Shown piece by piece: positions 24,564-39,107 of a DNA stretch of 64,000 nt (the stretch's first letter is position 1; every line of letters starts with the position of its first letter). Position numbers and translations under genes: made by a program. The DNA is taken from the NCBI RefSeq assembly GCF_014066305.1, contig NW_023501057.1:780119-844118 (forward strand). The letters are read 5' to 3'. Under the pieces are notes generated by a model, which was given only the letters and a program-made list of their open reading frames with translations, was not told the DNA's origin and ran no database searches. This DNA is from Letharia columbiana. Its lineage: Eukaryota > Ascomycota > Lecanoromycetes > Lecanorales > Parmeliaceae.

Positions 24564-25672
24564 CAAAGAAATTTGCATTCGAAATGATACATACCCCCAA
24601 GATGTCGACAGATGTGGCAGAAATGGGCCTAATATACATTCAACTGCGGTATCCCACAAAGCTTCAATTCTGTCACAACTCTGTCCAGCACTTCTCCCTT
24701 CCATACCATTCAACAATCAGTCAGTTCTCGATCTGAAGCATAATGGTGGTTACAATCTCGTAAAAATGCAAGCATTAGGGTCAAGGGTGTGCCAATTGGG
24801 CAGACTTGTACCACTGTTCCACAGGATTTGTGTCCTCAAAGGGTCATCAAAGTGCAGGCTTCTGATCTTCTCAGCGCTACAAAACTGCAGGCTCCCAGCC
24901 TCAATCTAGTCGTCAAGCTGGGGTTTGTTGCCCATAGCAGTGCCATCAAATTGCAGGCCTCCAGCTCTTCTTAACGCTCAAACTGCAGGCATTAGTATCC
25001 ATACCAAAAGCCGAAAATCGATTCCCATTTTCATAAACTTTTTGCTCACTCATGTCACTTAGCTTATCTAGCTATGATCCCTTCACAATGATTGTTGACA
25101 TCATCTTCTTACCCCTCGTGTGTTTCTTGTCCACAAACGTACGTCCTGTTGTGATATTTGAAGTTTCGATCGTCAATGATCGTTGTCGAATTGGGTCATG
25201 GAATATCTTGTGACTGGGAAAAGAAACGGAGAGTCTCTACGAGTACTGGCGTTCTTCCGCAGGGCCGACTCCCTTCGAATTTGGCTACTCCGAAGGAACC
25301 AACGGCAAAAGCGTCGGATCTCAATTCTCACGCGGGTCCGGCTCTCGTTCCAATATAATCTACTCCCACTTCCTTCGAAAACGTCGCTCCGGAATATTGC
25401 CCGAAAGGCTTGGCTCCTTGGTATTGTTGGGTGTATTTAGTTCGTATTAGATTCGATTCCTAATGGCGCTGGTACGATGGTGTTGCCGTGCTTTTTCTTT
25501 TCTCTTGGGTAAGCGCCGAAAAGTCGGGCCGCCGTTCTGCCCCACTACCCCACTAAGATTTGCGGTTTGGTCACACGTTTCTTTTCAACTTTGCTGTCAA
25601 AAGCAAATAGTCCCTTCGCAAACATTTTCGAATCCATTAAGATATTCATTGAACAACATTCGTCAAGACAAG
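24564..25672. other. Intergenic, rad60-like 3' side and enolase upstream region
   Basis: Around 24840-24995 the short motif CTGCAGG(C/G) with flanking AAA recurs imperfectly (near 24858, 24882, 24950 and 24981), a degenerate spaced repeat. No gene was recognised. Positions 25540-25672 look like a strong promoter and leader: a CCCCACTACCCCAC stretch, the shared 22-base motif at 25564-25585, and CT-rich sequence. Confidence 0.45.
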
Positions 25673-27455
<1,783 letters not shown>

Positions 27456-27898
27456 AGAAATGGATAGCCAACACCTAGGCCACCGAGGCCTTCGAACGCC
27501 ACAAATTACACACCCAGTTGGCCCTCTCCGGCAGCTTCAAGCAGTCCCGTCCGTAGTATTATGAAACCCACTCCCAAAATTGACCTAAACCAATAACAAA
27601 AGTAAGAATGAACTTACTCATCCCAATTCTGAGATTGTATCCAGGCTGCCCCTGGAGTACTGGAGGAGTTGAGTATCTCACTACTCGATGTACGAGTAAT
27701 GTCTCTGTAAACGTCCTCTCCGCATGGGCGCTAGTGCTAAAGCGTAGTCTTTGTCGCACACAACAACTTTCCTTCCTACAGAAAATCATCGGTTTCACAC
27801 TTCACAGAGCTGGTCTAGTGGTATCACTATACACGACACGCGCAGCAGTGAAGCTGCCCAGCTTTTCCTTTCCGTACTCTTAATCTACAACTGCGGAC
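27456..27898. other. Intergenic enolase/eIF3j, 443 bp
   Basis: No gene recognised. GCTGGTCTAGTGGTATCAC at about 27810 resembles a tRNA D-arm, but no matching T-arm or acceptor follows. Confidence 0.45.
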
Positions 27899-28946
27899 AT
27901 GCCGCCAGCAAACCGGCGAAGAGGTTCGTCGGCCCCACCTGATCCCTGTCACACACTTGCTGCAAGGCATTTCCATGGTATGATTCTTGCAAACAGTAAC
28001 GCTGACGCGCAGATATCTGCCCAATCCAGACGATGACTCCGAGGATGAGAGCTCGTCCGATTCCTCGCCTCCGGCTATTGCTCGACGATCGAAGTTCAAT
28101 GATGAGGAAGACGACAGCGATGTATGCACATAGACAGCCTCGCTATTTCAGATAACATCAAGCTCAAAATTCATCAGGTTCTCGAGTCATGGGATGCCGC
28201 CGAGGACTCCGAGGTCGAACGTGAAAAGGCCAAAAAAGCAGCAGAGGCCAAAGCCAAGGCAGATGCAGAAGCAGCTGCTAACAAAAAGTCAAAAGCGCAG
28301 AGGATAGAGGAGAAGAGGATGGCTACCATGCGTAGAAAGGCGGAGGAAGAGGAGGAATCGAGTAGCGAGGAGGAGGATGAGGCGACCGCTCGCGCAAGAT
28401 TACGACAAACAGAACAGGATTCGGACCTGAAGCACGCCGAGGACATGTTTGGCAACATTGGTATCAAAAAGGATCGGTCGGCTACAAAAGCTGTGGTGGC
28501 CGCAGATCCGTCGGATCCCTCGAGCGCCGTGGATCTTTCCGCGCTTCCTCTCTTCAACCCAAACACGAAAGACCAATTCCTGAAGCTGCGCGAGACCCTC
28601 ACGCCCATATTGGCATCCAACTCAAAGAAGGCCCAGTACACCCTTTTCATGCAAGAATTCACCAAGCAAATAGTCAAGGATCTGCCGAGCGATCAGATCA
28701 AGAAGATAGCTAGCGGTCTGACCACGCTGTCCAACGAGAAGATGAAGGAGGAAAAAGCATCGGAGAAAGGCGGAAAGAAAACCAAAGCTGCTAAGAGCAA
28801 AGCGACATTGGTAGCCAATCGTGACACGAGCTTCAAGGCGGACACAACAAGCTATGGGGCCGACGTTGACGAGTGAGTCGTTGCAGTATTTTGTATACTT
28901 TCCGGTGCTTCTTCTAATATCTTGCAGCGACGATGATTTCATGTGA
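27899..28946 (+). CDS. HCR1: Eukaryotic translation initiation factor 3 subunit J
   Basis: Loosely bound eIF3 subunit that contacts the 40S decoding centre and helps initiation and recycling. The last three exons are firm: 28030-28121, 28178-28872 and 28928-28946. They encode an acidic SPPAIARR ... NDEEDDSDVLESWDAAEDSE, the family hallmark, then long Ala/Lys/Glu helices (AKKAAEAKAKADAEAA), DLKHAEDMFGNIG, and the tail YGADVDDDDDFM. The first exon begins at ATG 27899 (MPPANRRR). Two donors are possible, after 27923 or after 27977, both phase 1 and both joining 28030, giving 276 or 294 residues. The GTATGA donor at 27978 fits the fungal consensus better, while the shorter form looks more like homologues. 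Confidence 0.88.
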
Positions 28947-29635
28947 ATATTGTCAACTCGGCATCGGCCACATCCGGATTTCCCAACGAGGGGATTCCTT
29001 TACAAGATACAACGAATCCGACTCAGCGAAGCATTACCGGCTTCGGGGGCTTACAAGGCTGCATTGTGTATCTGGAAAGAGCCCTTTGTGTTGCTTTTGA
29101 GCATCCGAGAAGACCAGCGTCCCTCCTTTGCAGAAGGCGTTCATGCATTTGATGTCACGTGGATCAGTCAAAAAGAGTCGGGCTTCAACAATGTGATTTG
29201 CCACAGTAGAAATCGTTGGCTTTTATTTATCTCATCACCACCAGCTTCCTCGATTGAATCATGACGAGTGAGCACGAGCGGCCTCTGCAATGTAGCAATT
29301 CTATCCATAGATAGTACCAGATACACTGGATTAAGAAAGGCGAAATCTGGCGAGGTGCAAAACCCGCGAGTCCGCTGTCACGGCAGGGATGTGAATGGCC
29401 GCGCAGAAATAATAGAGGCAAAAACCCCTCCCCCCAAAAAAACCCAACTCCAATTTCCGCCCAAATCCTACCTAGGTACCTAGACTAATCATTCATCCCA
29501 ATGATTTTCATATTCTCCCCTCTCTACAGACTCTCCCCTCTTCCCACCGTCTTGAGGCCTGCTGCTTTCCGCCCGAATACCGAGCCAAGGGTCTTAGAGC
29601 GGATAACGTCTGACCTACCACTCACGCTGTGACAT
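28947..29635. other. Intergenic eIF3j/kinase, 689 bp
   Basis: No gene recognised. A C/A homopolymer stretch occurs near 29427-29441 (CCCCTCCCCCCAAAAAAACC), then a CT-rich leader before the kinase start. Confidence 0.45.
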
Positions 29636-32347
29636 ATGCCGGCTGTCAGAAGCAAGGCAGAGCTGCAGACTCAGAAAAACAAGGTCAGCAGTGCCAAATA
29701 TCCCCTTGGACCTTCAAACTTTTGCTTTCTCTGCTCTCTCCCCAATTGACCTGTTTTTGCGCTGACCATCTGGGACCCACAGCTCGCTAATTCCTACCAT
29801 GAGCTGTTGGAGTATGTTGCGCCCTTGTGACCGAAGACATATTCAAAGGAATATACTGAGACCGTCGCCCACTACAGAGAGTTCTCGTCGAAAGAATTAC
29901 GGACAGTTGGGAATTATACATTGGGCCGCCTCATAGGCAAGGGGTCTTTCGGCAAGGTCTACCTTGCATCGCACAAACTCACCAACGGGTCCAAGGTGCA
30001 ACTTATGTTCTTGGAATCTATAATTATCGCTAAAATATTTATAAGGTGGTGCTCAAGTCAGCCAACAAGGACGACTCGAATCTTGCCCGCGAGATCCATC
30101 ATCACCGGCAATTTTTACACCCTCACATTGCTCGATTGTACGAAGTCATTGTAACCGAGAATCTGGTCTGGCTTGTTCTGGAGTACTGCCCTGGTGTGAC
30201 TATGATATCTGATGTTGTCTCTTGAGCCCCACTGATTTTTTGATTTGTTTTCTGGCAGGGGATGAGCTCTACAACTACCTGCTTCATCATGGGGCAATAC
30301 CCGTGGAGAAGGTCCAGAGTATCTTTACCCAGCTCGTCGGAGCCGTTGCCTACGTACACAACCTTTCCTGTGTCCACCGAGATCTAAAGCTGGAGAACAT
30401 CCTGCTGGACAAAAATGAGAACGTCAAATTGTGTGATTTTGGCTTTACACGTGAGTACGAAGGCAAATCGAGCTATCTACAGACATTTTGTGGGACTGTC
30501 TGCTATAGCGCGCCGGAAATGCTAAAAGGAGAAAAATACGCTGGAGAAAAGGTTGATGTTTGGAGTCTTGGGATAATACTTTACGCACTGCTGACCGGAG
30601 AGCTACCTTTTGATGACGACGATGACATGATCACGAAGCATAAGATTCTTTCGAGCGAGCCAAGTTTTCCTGACACCTTTCCGCCGGATGCCAAATCTCT
30701 TGTTAGCCAACTCCTCTCGAAGAGACCACTCTTTCGACCTGGAATTGCTGATATTTTGACAAATCCCTTTCTGTCGGAATACGCTCCGCAACAGCAAGCT
30801 ATTTTAAAGTTGACTCAGCCTCTACCCTTTACTACGAATTTGGAAAAAGAGACGTTGGAGCGTATGCGCAGTGCTGGGGTTGATGTGGACAAGGTCATTG
30901 AAAATGTTCTTGCTCAGCGCTGCGATGCTTTGGCTGGCTGGTGGGCCCTGTTGATCGAGAAAGAGGGGCGTAAAGAGAAAAGGAGGGAAAGAAAGCGAAG
31001 GGAGCGAGAGATGGAGGCGAAAAATCTTCGAAGGCTTAGCGCTGCTAGCAGTCGTCTGGAACGCATAGCAGGACCTTTAAGAGAAGTGGATGAAGAGGGT
31101 CTTTCCCCTTCACCGAGTGCTGATGTTTCACGAAGTCGAGGGAGGCGGGAAAGGCGCAGCACACCCACTCGTAAGTCGACTGAACATATAAGTAGTTGGA
31201 TTCTACTGAAACAAACAAAGCTCAACTGATTCTTCCTGAGCTTCCTCTGTTGCCTGAAGGGAGCACTCTTGATTCGCCTGGCTCTCCTGTCCCTCCTCCG
31301 CCAATCGAGAAAGACTCGATACGTTCCCGTTCAGCGAGCTCTTCTCGGCGTCGACCACCTCCTCCTCCCAAAGAGAGAAGGCAATCCCGTCCAGGTAGCA
31401 CGCTTCAACTGGTCTCTACGAATTCTGACCTTCTGGCGCCGCCGAACGGAATGTCAAAGAGACGTCCCAATCGTCGGCGCCAACACGCCTTCTTCCACCA
31501 GCTGGCATCCATCAAGCATTGGTTCATGGAATCTGCCAAGAGGGCCAAATCCCCTATCTCTAGGAGCGATTCTTCGACGCTCAAAAACTCTCCACAGGAG
31601 AGAAAGAGCCCCATCGAGCCCCGCCGTACGCTAAACAATGGGACTCCAAGCCGATCAGCTGCCACACCTACACGCCAGCTTTCTGGCGCTTCATATCCTC
31701 GGCCTGGTATACCAAATCCCAAACATAGGTCTTCTCTGTCTCCTGCTCCAATAACGCCTCGGTCCTCGTATCGCCGATCTTCTGGCGGTCTCCGTGGCCG
31801 CAAGTCTACCTCCTCTTCAGTATCCTCCATCCGCAGCATTCATCATGTCCATACCCACTCGAAAGCGTCTTCCACCTCGTCTACTTCCAACTCGGTCCAC
31901 TCTTCTGTTCCCTTTTCCAAAACCTCACGTTCTCCGCACACCTCTGTCAAAGTTCTCCCCGCCACCCCTACCGTGACAGCGTTCCCTTCAAACATCCGCC
32001 TCGTCCGAGCGGCGCCTAACTACAATGAACCGGCCAACTTCGCCTCTCCTAGCGGGTTGGTCTTCGCAAAGCGGAAGAAGAAGCCTTTTCGGGGTCCAAT
32101 GCTCTCCATTGGTAATAGTAATGGTGGCATTCCTGCCGGCAGACCAAGAGATTCCAGTGTGGGTGGCAGCAGAAGTGCGAGCGCTGCTGGAAGAACTAGT
32201 GGCGAGATCATCGAGGAGGAAGACGAGGATGAGGTCGAAGAGGTGGATACCTTTAGTCCTCTTGCTCCGGAAGCTGAGGAAACGATTATCTGGGAGGGTG
32301 GTAAAGAGGCTGAAGTGGATGGTTGGGTCAGGAGACGGCATGATTGA
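29636..32347 (+). CDS. Serine/threonine protein kinase, CAMK group (fungal Kin4/Frk1-like)
   Basis: Six exons: 29636-29683, 29783-29811, 29878-29995, 30046-30193, 30259-31170 and 31221-32347, 793 residues. After a short N-terminal LANSYHELLEEFSSKEL segment the kinase domain begins at about residue 32. The glycine loop is GRLIGKGSFGKVYLAS, the lysine region VVLKSANKDDSN, the hinge LVLEYCPGDELYNYL, the catalytic loop CVHRDLKLENILLD, the Mg motif KLCDFGFTREY and the activation segment FCGTVCYSAPEML, all intact, so an active kinase is expected. After the domain come an Arg/Lys/Glu coiled region (KRRERKRREREMEAK) and a long Ser/Pro/Arg-rich disordered tail with GLVFAKRKKKPFRGPML near the end. CAMK/SNF1-like membership is clear. 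The Kin4 label is a guess; yeast Kin4 controls the spindle-position checkpoint. Confidence 0.88.
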
Positions 32348-33033
32348 ACACAGCACAATGCAGTGTGACATATTGCCCACCTTTGGACCCCGGTTTCTTA
32401 GGGTCTAAATATTGGAGCGGCACATTATTACCCATGTAACATTATTATTCATCATAATTAATCGGCCGTTCTAGGGTATACATCAACAAGTGATATACAT
32501 GCACTCTCAGCCATTTTTTGAAATGGTCAGAGAAAGGGATCGTGTCCCATACCTCGCGCCTTCGATCAAACTCCTTGCCCTTCAGTTGTCTTGATGTCCT
32601 AGCAAGAAGTAAAACTCAGGGGCTGCCGACCGATTATCAACAACTCGTTGCTTTCAACATAGCACAACTCAACAGTGAAACGACCTACAGCGAAACTTTC
32701 AAAGTAAGCAAAGTCTTTCTCTGAGCAGATTGGAAATGATATAGCACAAAGTTTGACTGTAAACCTTGTTAGTCAAAAGACTTTTGACCAAAGTTGTTGC
32801 GTTGCAAAAGAGGCAGTACTTTGATATTTTGCCAGAACATGTTACCAGGAGACGGGATAGGTACATCTACAACCTAGCAGTTTAGGAACTGTGATTCAAC
32901 CGAGATACTTTGCCTCCTGGTTTTTCTACGCTAGGAGCTATCTACAAGTATTCTGACAGCCAAGGAAACCATTGTGAAGGAGGCAGGTTGAATTCGTTGA
33001 TGTTTGGCGTCTCAGCAATGTACTCTTCACGCT
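32348..33033. other. Convergent intergenic kinase/RAD7, 686 bp
   Basis: Somewhat AT-rich 3' region of two converging genes. No gene or repeat recognised. Confidence 0.45.
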
Positions 33034-35014
33034 TCACATTGTGAGGCCATTCCAAACATCAGCGTCAACTTCGCCTTCCTGTACGATCGCGTCTTGTGCA
33101 TTCGGCACTCCAATGAGAGCTACCCCTTTCGGTACTGCCACTTCGGTCACATTGAAACATCCAAACGCTGTAACCTTGATCAGCTCCGGGCAGCTTCTGA
33201 ACATTCCAGCGACTATCGAGGTATCAATCTTCGTTAAGAATGAGATGTTGATGTCCTTGAGGACGGGGTACTGTTGCTTGCCATCGAATACTCTAGAAAA
33301 GCTTTCATAGGTGATGTGACGGCATGAGCTGATATCTAACCGTTCGAGACGGGACCCAGAATGTCTAATTAACGCCTCAAAACCCCCAGATGCGAGTCCG
33401 ACGGGATCTTCGGGACCGTCAGGTACTGCATAATCGACAGAACGGTTGCTGGAAAAGTCGATGAAGGCAAGGGCCGGATTTGACCAATTGGTAAAGAGAG
33501 ATGCGAACCCAACGTCGGTACAACAATCGTTCTCGGTAAATCGTAATTTGCTTAGCTGGGTGCAATTGGAATGAATCATGGACAAAGCGTCGTCATCGGC
33601 ATCGCTGAACCCTTCGAGAGAAAGTGTACGAAGGCCTGGACCGACAGATGATATAAGATCGGCAAGGACACCCGGGGTAGTTGCCGTTGGAAAGCGAAGA
33701 GACACATGCTCCAGTTGCCTCAACTCGGTCATAACACCAAGGGCGACGTCCCCAAGCCGGAAGCATTTCTTCATCTTCAAGCGTTTGATGTTAGGACAGT
33801 GGCGGATCAGACACATGAAAGTATCTTCATCCATGGAGTAATCGAGCCAAGACAACTTGAGAGTTTCGAGCCGAAGCCCACAATTCTCGAAGAATTCTGC
33901 CCACTTCCCATTGGACACTAGGTTCGCTGCCTCAAGCTGTAAAATTCTAAGGGGAACATTACGCTCGATGATATAGTCGACAACCTCGTCTTTGAATTGC
34001 CCGGCGTTTCGGAGATTAAGATTCTGTACTTTTGGAACCACCGAGAATATTTTGATGTAATCCTCGGTCTCAAGTTCTGTTGAGCGTCAACCAAACCCTG
34101 TAATTACAACGAGCGGAACTTACTGCCACAGTCATAGATATCTATAGTCTCAAGATCGGGACGAAGGAAAAGCTCAAGGGTTCGGGACGTAATAACACGT
34201 CTCCTGGATAGGATTTGGCTTAAGCGATTCAGTAGAGATTGCGGCAGGTCACCGAATTCTTCGACTTCGTGGATGTTGTTTGCAACTTCCTGTACAGGAT
34301 TAGGACATTACACATGCTGGAGTATGGCCGCATCAGTCAGGCGCAGTACCTTAATGCAGAGCTCCTGTAGTGTCCTGGAACCAATCTGCACAATACCATC
34401 CAAAAGATTGCTCTGGACATGTCGACGTTTGTCTCGACTCACAGCCTGTTTCTTCGACTTCTGATCCTTTTTCTTTTGATCTTCCTGCTCCTTCGAACAT
34501 TTGGTGCAAAGGAGTCCGCCATCTGGGCCTGTCTTACTGTATGCGGTGACAGTGAATCGTTTCTCGCAATTCTCGCAATTCTCCAGCTGACCAGGTAATG
34601 GCTTCCTTCTCGTGTACATGTCCCATGCAACATCATCATTCTCGCCATCAGAGCCTTCATCCTTGCGTTTCTTTTGGCGCTTGTAGTCTTTGCTCTCCTT
34701 GATCTTGGCTAGAGTCTTCTCCTGCTGCCGTTTTCTCTTCTTCTTCTGAGCCGCCGTTTCTACACGCTCTTCGTCGTCCTTTTGGTCGATAGATTCACCA
34801 TTCGCGGTTGATTCCTGTTCCTGTTGCCGTCGAGCTTCCCTCTGGCGACGCTCATAGTCTGCAGAGATTTGAGCAGCAGATATGTTGTTCGAGGCGAGAA
34901 AGTCAGTGAGAGCCGACTGGGGCCCCCTGATCTGATTGTTTGCTGCTCTTCGTCCTGCCCTGGGTCACAACGTTAGATACTGTATGCATTGGCGGAGGGA
35001 CCTCGAGCGTACAT
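33034..35014 (-). CDS. RAD7: Rad7, leucine-rich-repeat subunit of the global-genome nucleotide excision repair complex
   Basis: Partner of Rad16 in recognition of lesions in non-transcribed chromatin; in yeast the pair also works with Abf1 and Elc1 (ubiquitin ligase). Exons on minus: 35014-35002, 34954-34350, 34289-34124 and 34076-33034, 608 residues with all phases closed. The N terminus reads NNQIRGPQSALTDFLASNN, the family start. A basic region (KKKRKRQQEKTLAKIKESK) and a four-cysteine zinc-like module follow (NCENCEKRF ... CTKCSKEQ, about residues 125-155). The rest is leucine-rich repeats: LRLTDAAIL-type motifs, VQNLNLRNAGQF, KRLKMKKCFRLGD, RLERLDISSCRHIT and VTAFGCFNVTEVAVP. The first donor (GTCCCT) is weak, so the initial five codons are less certain. 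Confidence 0.92.
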
Positions 35015-35442
35015 TGTTATTGCCACAGGCTACAATTAGTAGTAAAGAAGGCTTCTGTGCGGTTGAGAAATGTAGGTGTAATATCGAACGTCTTGCTCCA
35101 GATCCAAAGTGAGAGTAGTGCGGAGTGTGATGTTTGAGAATGTTGAGAACGACGGAGTATGTTGTACTCTTGCTCGTGTTTGATTTGGGAAAGGGTGACT
35201 GACTTTACTCATAGCGGGAAAATCACTTTACGCGCCCTCAGAACGCGTCGTAGAAAGTGTGGCAAATAATCCTTTAGATTCTTTAATCTATCACTGGGCG
35301 AACCCCTTACTTACTTCTACACTTCCTTTAGAGTCTGCCTTTAATTGAAATTTTTTCTCTCTCCTCGTGGTTTGTCTGTTAGTGTAACAGGAAACGCCAT
35401 TAGAGAGGGCCATATTTCCAAGGATCCTATTCTGTTCCGGTC
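35015..35442. promoter_or_regulatory. Shared divergent promoter region of RAD7 and RAD16
   Basis: The 428 bp between the two start codons must contain both promoters. Near 35216-35245 the sequence GCGGGAAAATCACTTTACGCGCC resembles MCB/E2F-like cell-cycle elements (ACGCG, GCGGGAAA), present once each; this is suggestive only. Co-expression of a two-protein repair complex is inferred from layout. Confidence 0.6.
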
Positions 35443-38400
35443 ATGGCCAGGAAAGTCGCGGCCGCAAGGGCAATTGCCCGCTCGTCCCCTCATCTTCGTG
35501 AGTCGCTGCTTGATCATTTAGTAGTCAATCTCGAATACAGCCTGACCATTACTCCAGCCGTGAATCCCGAATCGTCATCTCCTCGTCGAAAGGCAGGCAG
35601 ACCATCCAATCAATCCAGGCCCAAAATTTCCGCAGCCGCCGAATTTGAAGACATGGACTTGGTTCGAGAGCCTATATATGCAAAGGCGAAGAGGAATCAG
35701 CTTCCTCAGCAGGTACTGAAGAAAGTCGTGATTCCAGTCAATGGCCGCTCGTCAATCGCCTCTTCCGTCTCCAGTGTGCGCGACCAGTCTAGCGAGTATG
35801 ACACACCAGGCACGAGCGTGGCTGTGACACCTGCAGAATCCTTGGTGAGAGAGGAACGATCTTCCAAACGTCCAAGTAGAGTTAGCAGCAGCATACCTAC
35901 TTATCAGCCCAAGGAACCATCCAAGGGAAAGCGGAAGCGCTTGGAAGTTGACGAGCTCGTGGAAGCTGATGCTCTCTTGGCTCAAAAGTTACAAGAGCGA
36001 GAGTATGGCGAGGACCAAGAAGAGGCTCGCAGACCTAGACGAGCTCGAAAAGGTCTGATCGAAGATTCCGAAGACGAACTTTTGCTTTCTGATCTAAGCC
36101 AAGAGCATTCGCCAGATCCGGACGACGTCCCAGAACTCGACATACCTATGTCTCGAAGGTCCATCAGAAGAGGCCACAAGGCTTTCCTATCTCGGGCTAC
36201 TCCTCCGGATGTAGATGGCGATCGGTCCCAAGAGGAGTCCCTTAATGAGGAAGAAATCATAGAATCTCTTATGCCCAAGAGTAAGAGACTGAAGGCAAAC
36301 CACCGTACATCTTTGCCATCTCGAGCTGCTCGGGACTCTGCAAACAAGTCTATTAAAGACAAGGCCCCCCGCAGAATCCTTGACAGCGAGGACTCTGACT
36401 TGTCTGATCATGGCGACGACGCGTCTCTTTTCGGCTCTGATATCCGTTCTGATGCATTTGAAGAATCCGAAGATGCTGGTGAAGAGGTTGATGATGTCGT
36501 CGGTGTGGTTAACAGCCCTTTGTCAGCGCCAACCGCCGACCCGGCTACTGGCCGTCGTGGCCGTAGAGGAGCTCCGTCCACCCGAGGCAGACGCTCTTGG
36601 CAGAGACGGGTTGAAGATAGGGTAAGTTCAGAGATTCTTTTGAACCTACATGCAGGACTAAGACATACATTAGGCTGTAAGAGAGCGGCAAAAGCTAGAG
36701 AAAGCGCATCCTGAGATCATGACCATGTGGACAGATCTTGAAGCCGTCCCTCTAATCAAGCTCACGCAAGCTGTGCAACCCGAGACGATTACGCGTAAGC
36801 TTAAAACATTTCAGCTCGAAGGCTTGGACTGGATGACGAAGCAGGAGAAATCTCAATGGAAAGGAGGTCTTCTCGGCGACGAAATGGGAATGGGCAAGAC
36901 TATCCAGGCTGTATCCTTGATCATGTCTGATTATCCGGCAAAAGACCCTACATTGGTAGTCGTCGTAAGTTTTCGCCGCTTTTATACTGCACAGCACAAA
37001 TCCTCTTCTTCGATGATTCTGTCGATTCCATATCGGCTTTCCCCCAAAAAACTTGCCTTCTTCTATTGTTATTGAACGCTCATTTGCCACCACCTCTTGT
37101 ACCTTGTTGATCCTTCTGGGCTACGTCACATGAGATTTGTACTACTGCGTTGACTGTATCCAATGGAACTGACCGTTTGTCGCAGCCCCCCGTTGCGCTC
37201 ATGCAATGGCAGAACGAGATAAATGAATACACGGATGGCAAACTGCGCGTTTTAATCTATCACAATTCGAACCCGAAGGTTAAGAACTTGAAGGTGAAAG
37301 ACCTCAGAGGCTTTGATGTAATCATGATATCTTACTCAGGACTCGAATCGGTATATCGCAAAGAATCTAAGGGCTGGAAACGTGACGACGGCCTCATCAA
37401 AGAGAACAGCAAGATTCACGCCATTAATTATCATCGACTGATCCTGGACGAGGCACATAATATCAAGACGCGGACTACTGGAGGTATGCACTATAATCCG
37501 CAGAGGATTTTCATTGTCTGACCCATTTGCAGTCGCCAAAGCTTGCTTCGCACTCAAGGCAGATCATAAGTGGTGCCTGTCCGGTACACCTGTGCAAAAC
37601 CGCATCGGGGAGTTCTTTTCACTTCTCCGCTTCCTTCAGATTGCGCCTTTTGCATGCTACTTTTGCAAGAAGTGCAAATGTGCAGAGCTCCATTGGACAC
37701 AAGACGAAGCGAAGAAATGTACGACTTGCAATCACACTGGCTTTGACCACGTCTCGATTTTCAACCAGGAGTTGTTGAACCCTATCACTCAAGGGGAAGA
37801 CCATGAGCTTCGTCGGGCTGCACTTGGCAAGCTACGCCTTGTCACCGACCGAATCATGCTGCGACGTATGAAACGTGATCACACTGCTTCCATGGAGCTT
37901 CCACCTAAGGAAGTCATCATTCACAATGAGTTCTTCGGCGAGATCGAGCGAGACTTCTCTTCCAGTATTATGTCCAATACCACCCGGGAATTTGATACGT
38001 ACGTGAGTCGTGGTGTCATGCTCAACAACTACGCAAACATTTTTGGCCTCATCATGCAGATGCGTCAAGTACGTCCTCTACTCAGCTTGCCCTTCCTGAT
38101 ATCTTGACATCTAATTCTTCAACAGGTAGCAAATCACCCTGATCTTATCCTAAAGAAGCACGCGCAAGGCGGACAGAACGTCCTGGTCTGCAGTATATGC
38201 GATGAGACTGCCGAGGAACCCATTCGTTCGCGCTGCCATCATGAGTTCTGCCGTAAATGTGCAAAGGACTACGTAAGGTCCTTTGAAGACGACACTCCAG
38301 ACTGCCCACGATGTCACATCCCGTTGACCATCGACTTCGATCAGCCGGACATCGAGCAAGACGAAGATAATGTCAAGAAGAGCTCCATCATCAATCGAAT

Positions 38401-39107
38401 CAAGATGGAAGACTGGACTTCATCCACCAAAATAGAGATGTTGGTTTACGATCTCTACAAGCTAAGAAGTCAGAAGCAAACCCACAAATCAATCGTCTTT
38501 TCACAATTCACGTCAATGCTACAGCTGGTCGAATGGCGTCTTCGTCGTGCAGGCTTTAACACCGTGATGCTAGACGGCAGTATGAGTCCAGCTCAGCGCC
38601 AGAAGTCAATTGAGTATTTCATGAATAACACTGATGTCGAGGTCTTCCTCGTTTCACTAAAGGCTGGGGGTGTGGCTTTGAACCTGACAGAAGCCTCAAG
38701 AGTATTTATCATCGACCCGTAAGTACCAACTTTATATAGACTCATACATACCGCTAATGCTCATTTAGTTGGTGGAACCCTGCCGCCGAGTGGCAGTCCG
38801 CTGATCGCTGTCACCGTATCGGCCAGAAGCGTCCTTGTAAGTATTTTCCGAGGGTTTTTTTTCCAATTCCAACCTGAGATTGAGTGACGAGGGTAGCTGT
38901 GAGGGCCAGATTTGCTTTTCTGGGAAGATGCTGACTCCCATAAAAGGTGTCATCACCCGTCTCTGTATAGAGGACTCGGTCGAGTCACGCATGGTGATGT
39001 TACAGGAGAAGAAGGCGAACATGATCAACGGCACCATCAATAACGATCAGGTTGCTATGGAGAAGCTGACCCCCGAGGACATGCAGTTCCTGTTCCGCGG
39101 AAGCTAG
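35443..39107 (+). CDS. RAD16: Rad16, SNF2-family ATPase with RING finger, global-genome nucleotide excision repair
   Basis: DNA-dependent ATPase and E3-ligase component that acts with Rad7. Exons 35443-36621, 36674-36964, 37186-37483, 37533-38068, 38126-38718, 38769-38836 and 38947-39107, 1041 residues. The first 390 residues are charged and low complexity. SNF2 begins [15 protein letters not shown], with Walker [10 protein letters not shown] (about residue 462), then [12 protein letters not shown], the Walker B box [10 protein letters not shown] (about 578) and [12 protein letters not shown] cysteine-rich insert CYFCKKCKC ... CTTCNHTG follows. The RING (about 790-830) reads [18 protein letters not shown] through CPRC inside the helicase. 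Helicase C has [41 protein letters not shown] and [11 protein letters not shown]. The end is [13 protein letters not shown]. Motifs are all intact. Confidence 0.95.

Noticed and set aside
27800..27840. tRNA gene suggested by GCTGGTCTAGTGGTATCAC
   Set aside because: Only a D-arm-like piece is present; there is no T-arm GGTTCRA or matching acceptor stem within 100 bases, and the eIF3j start follows at once.
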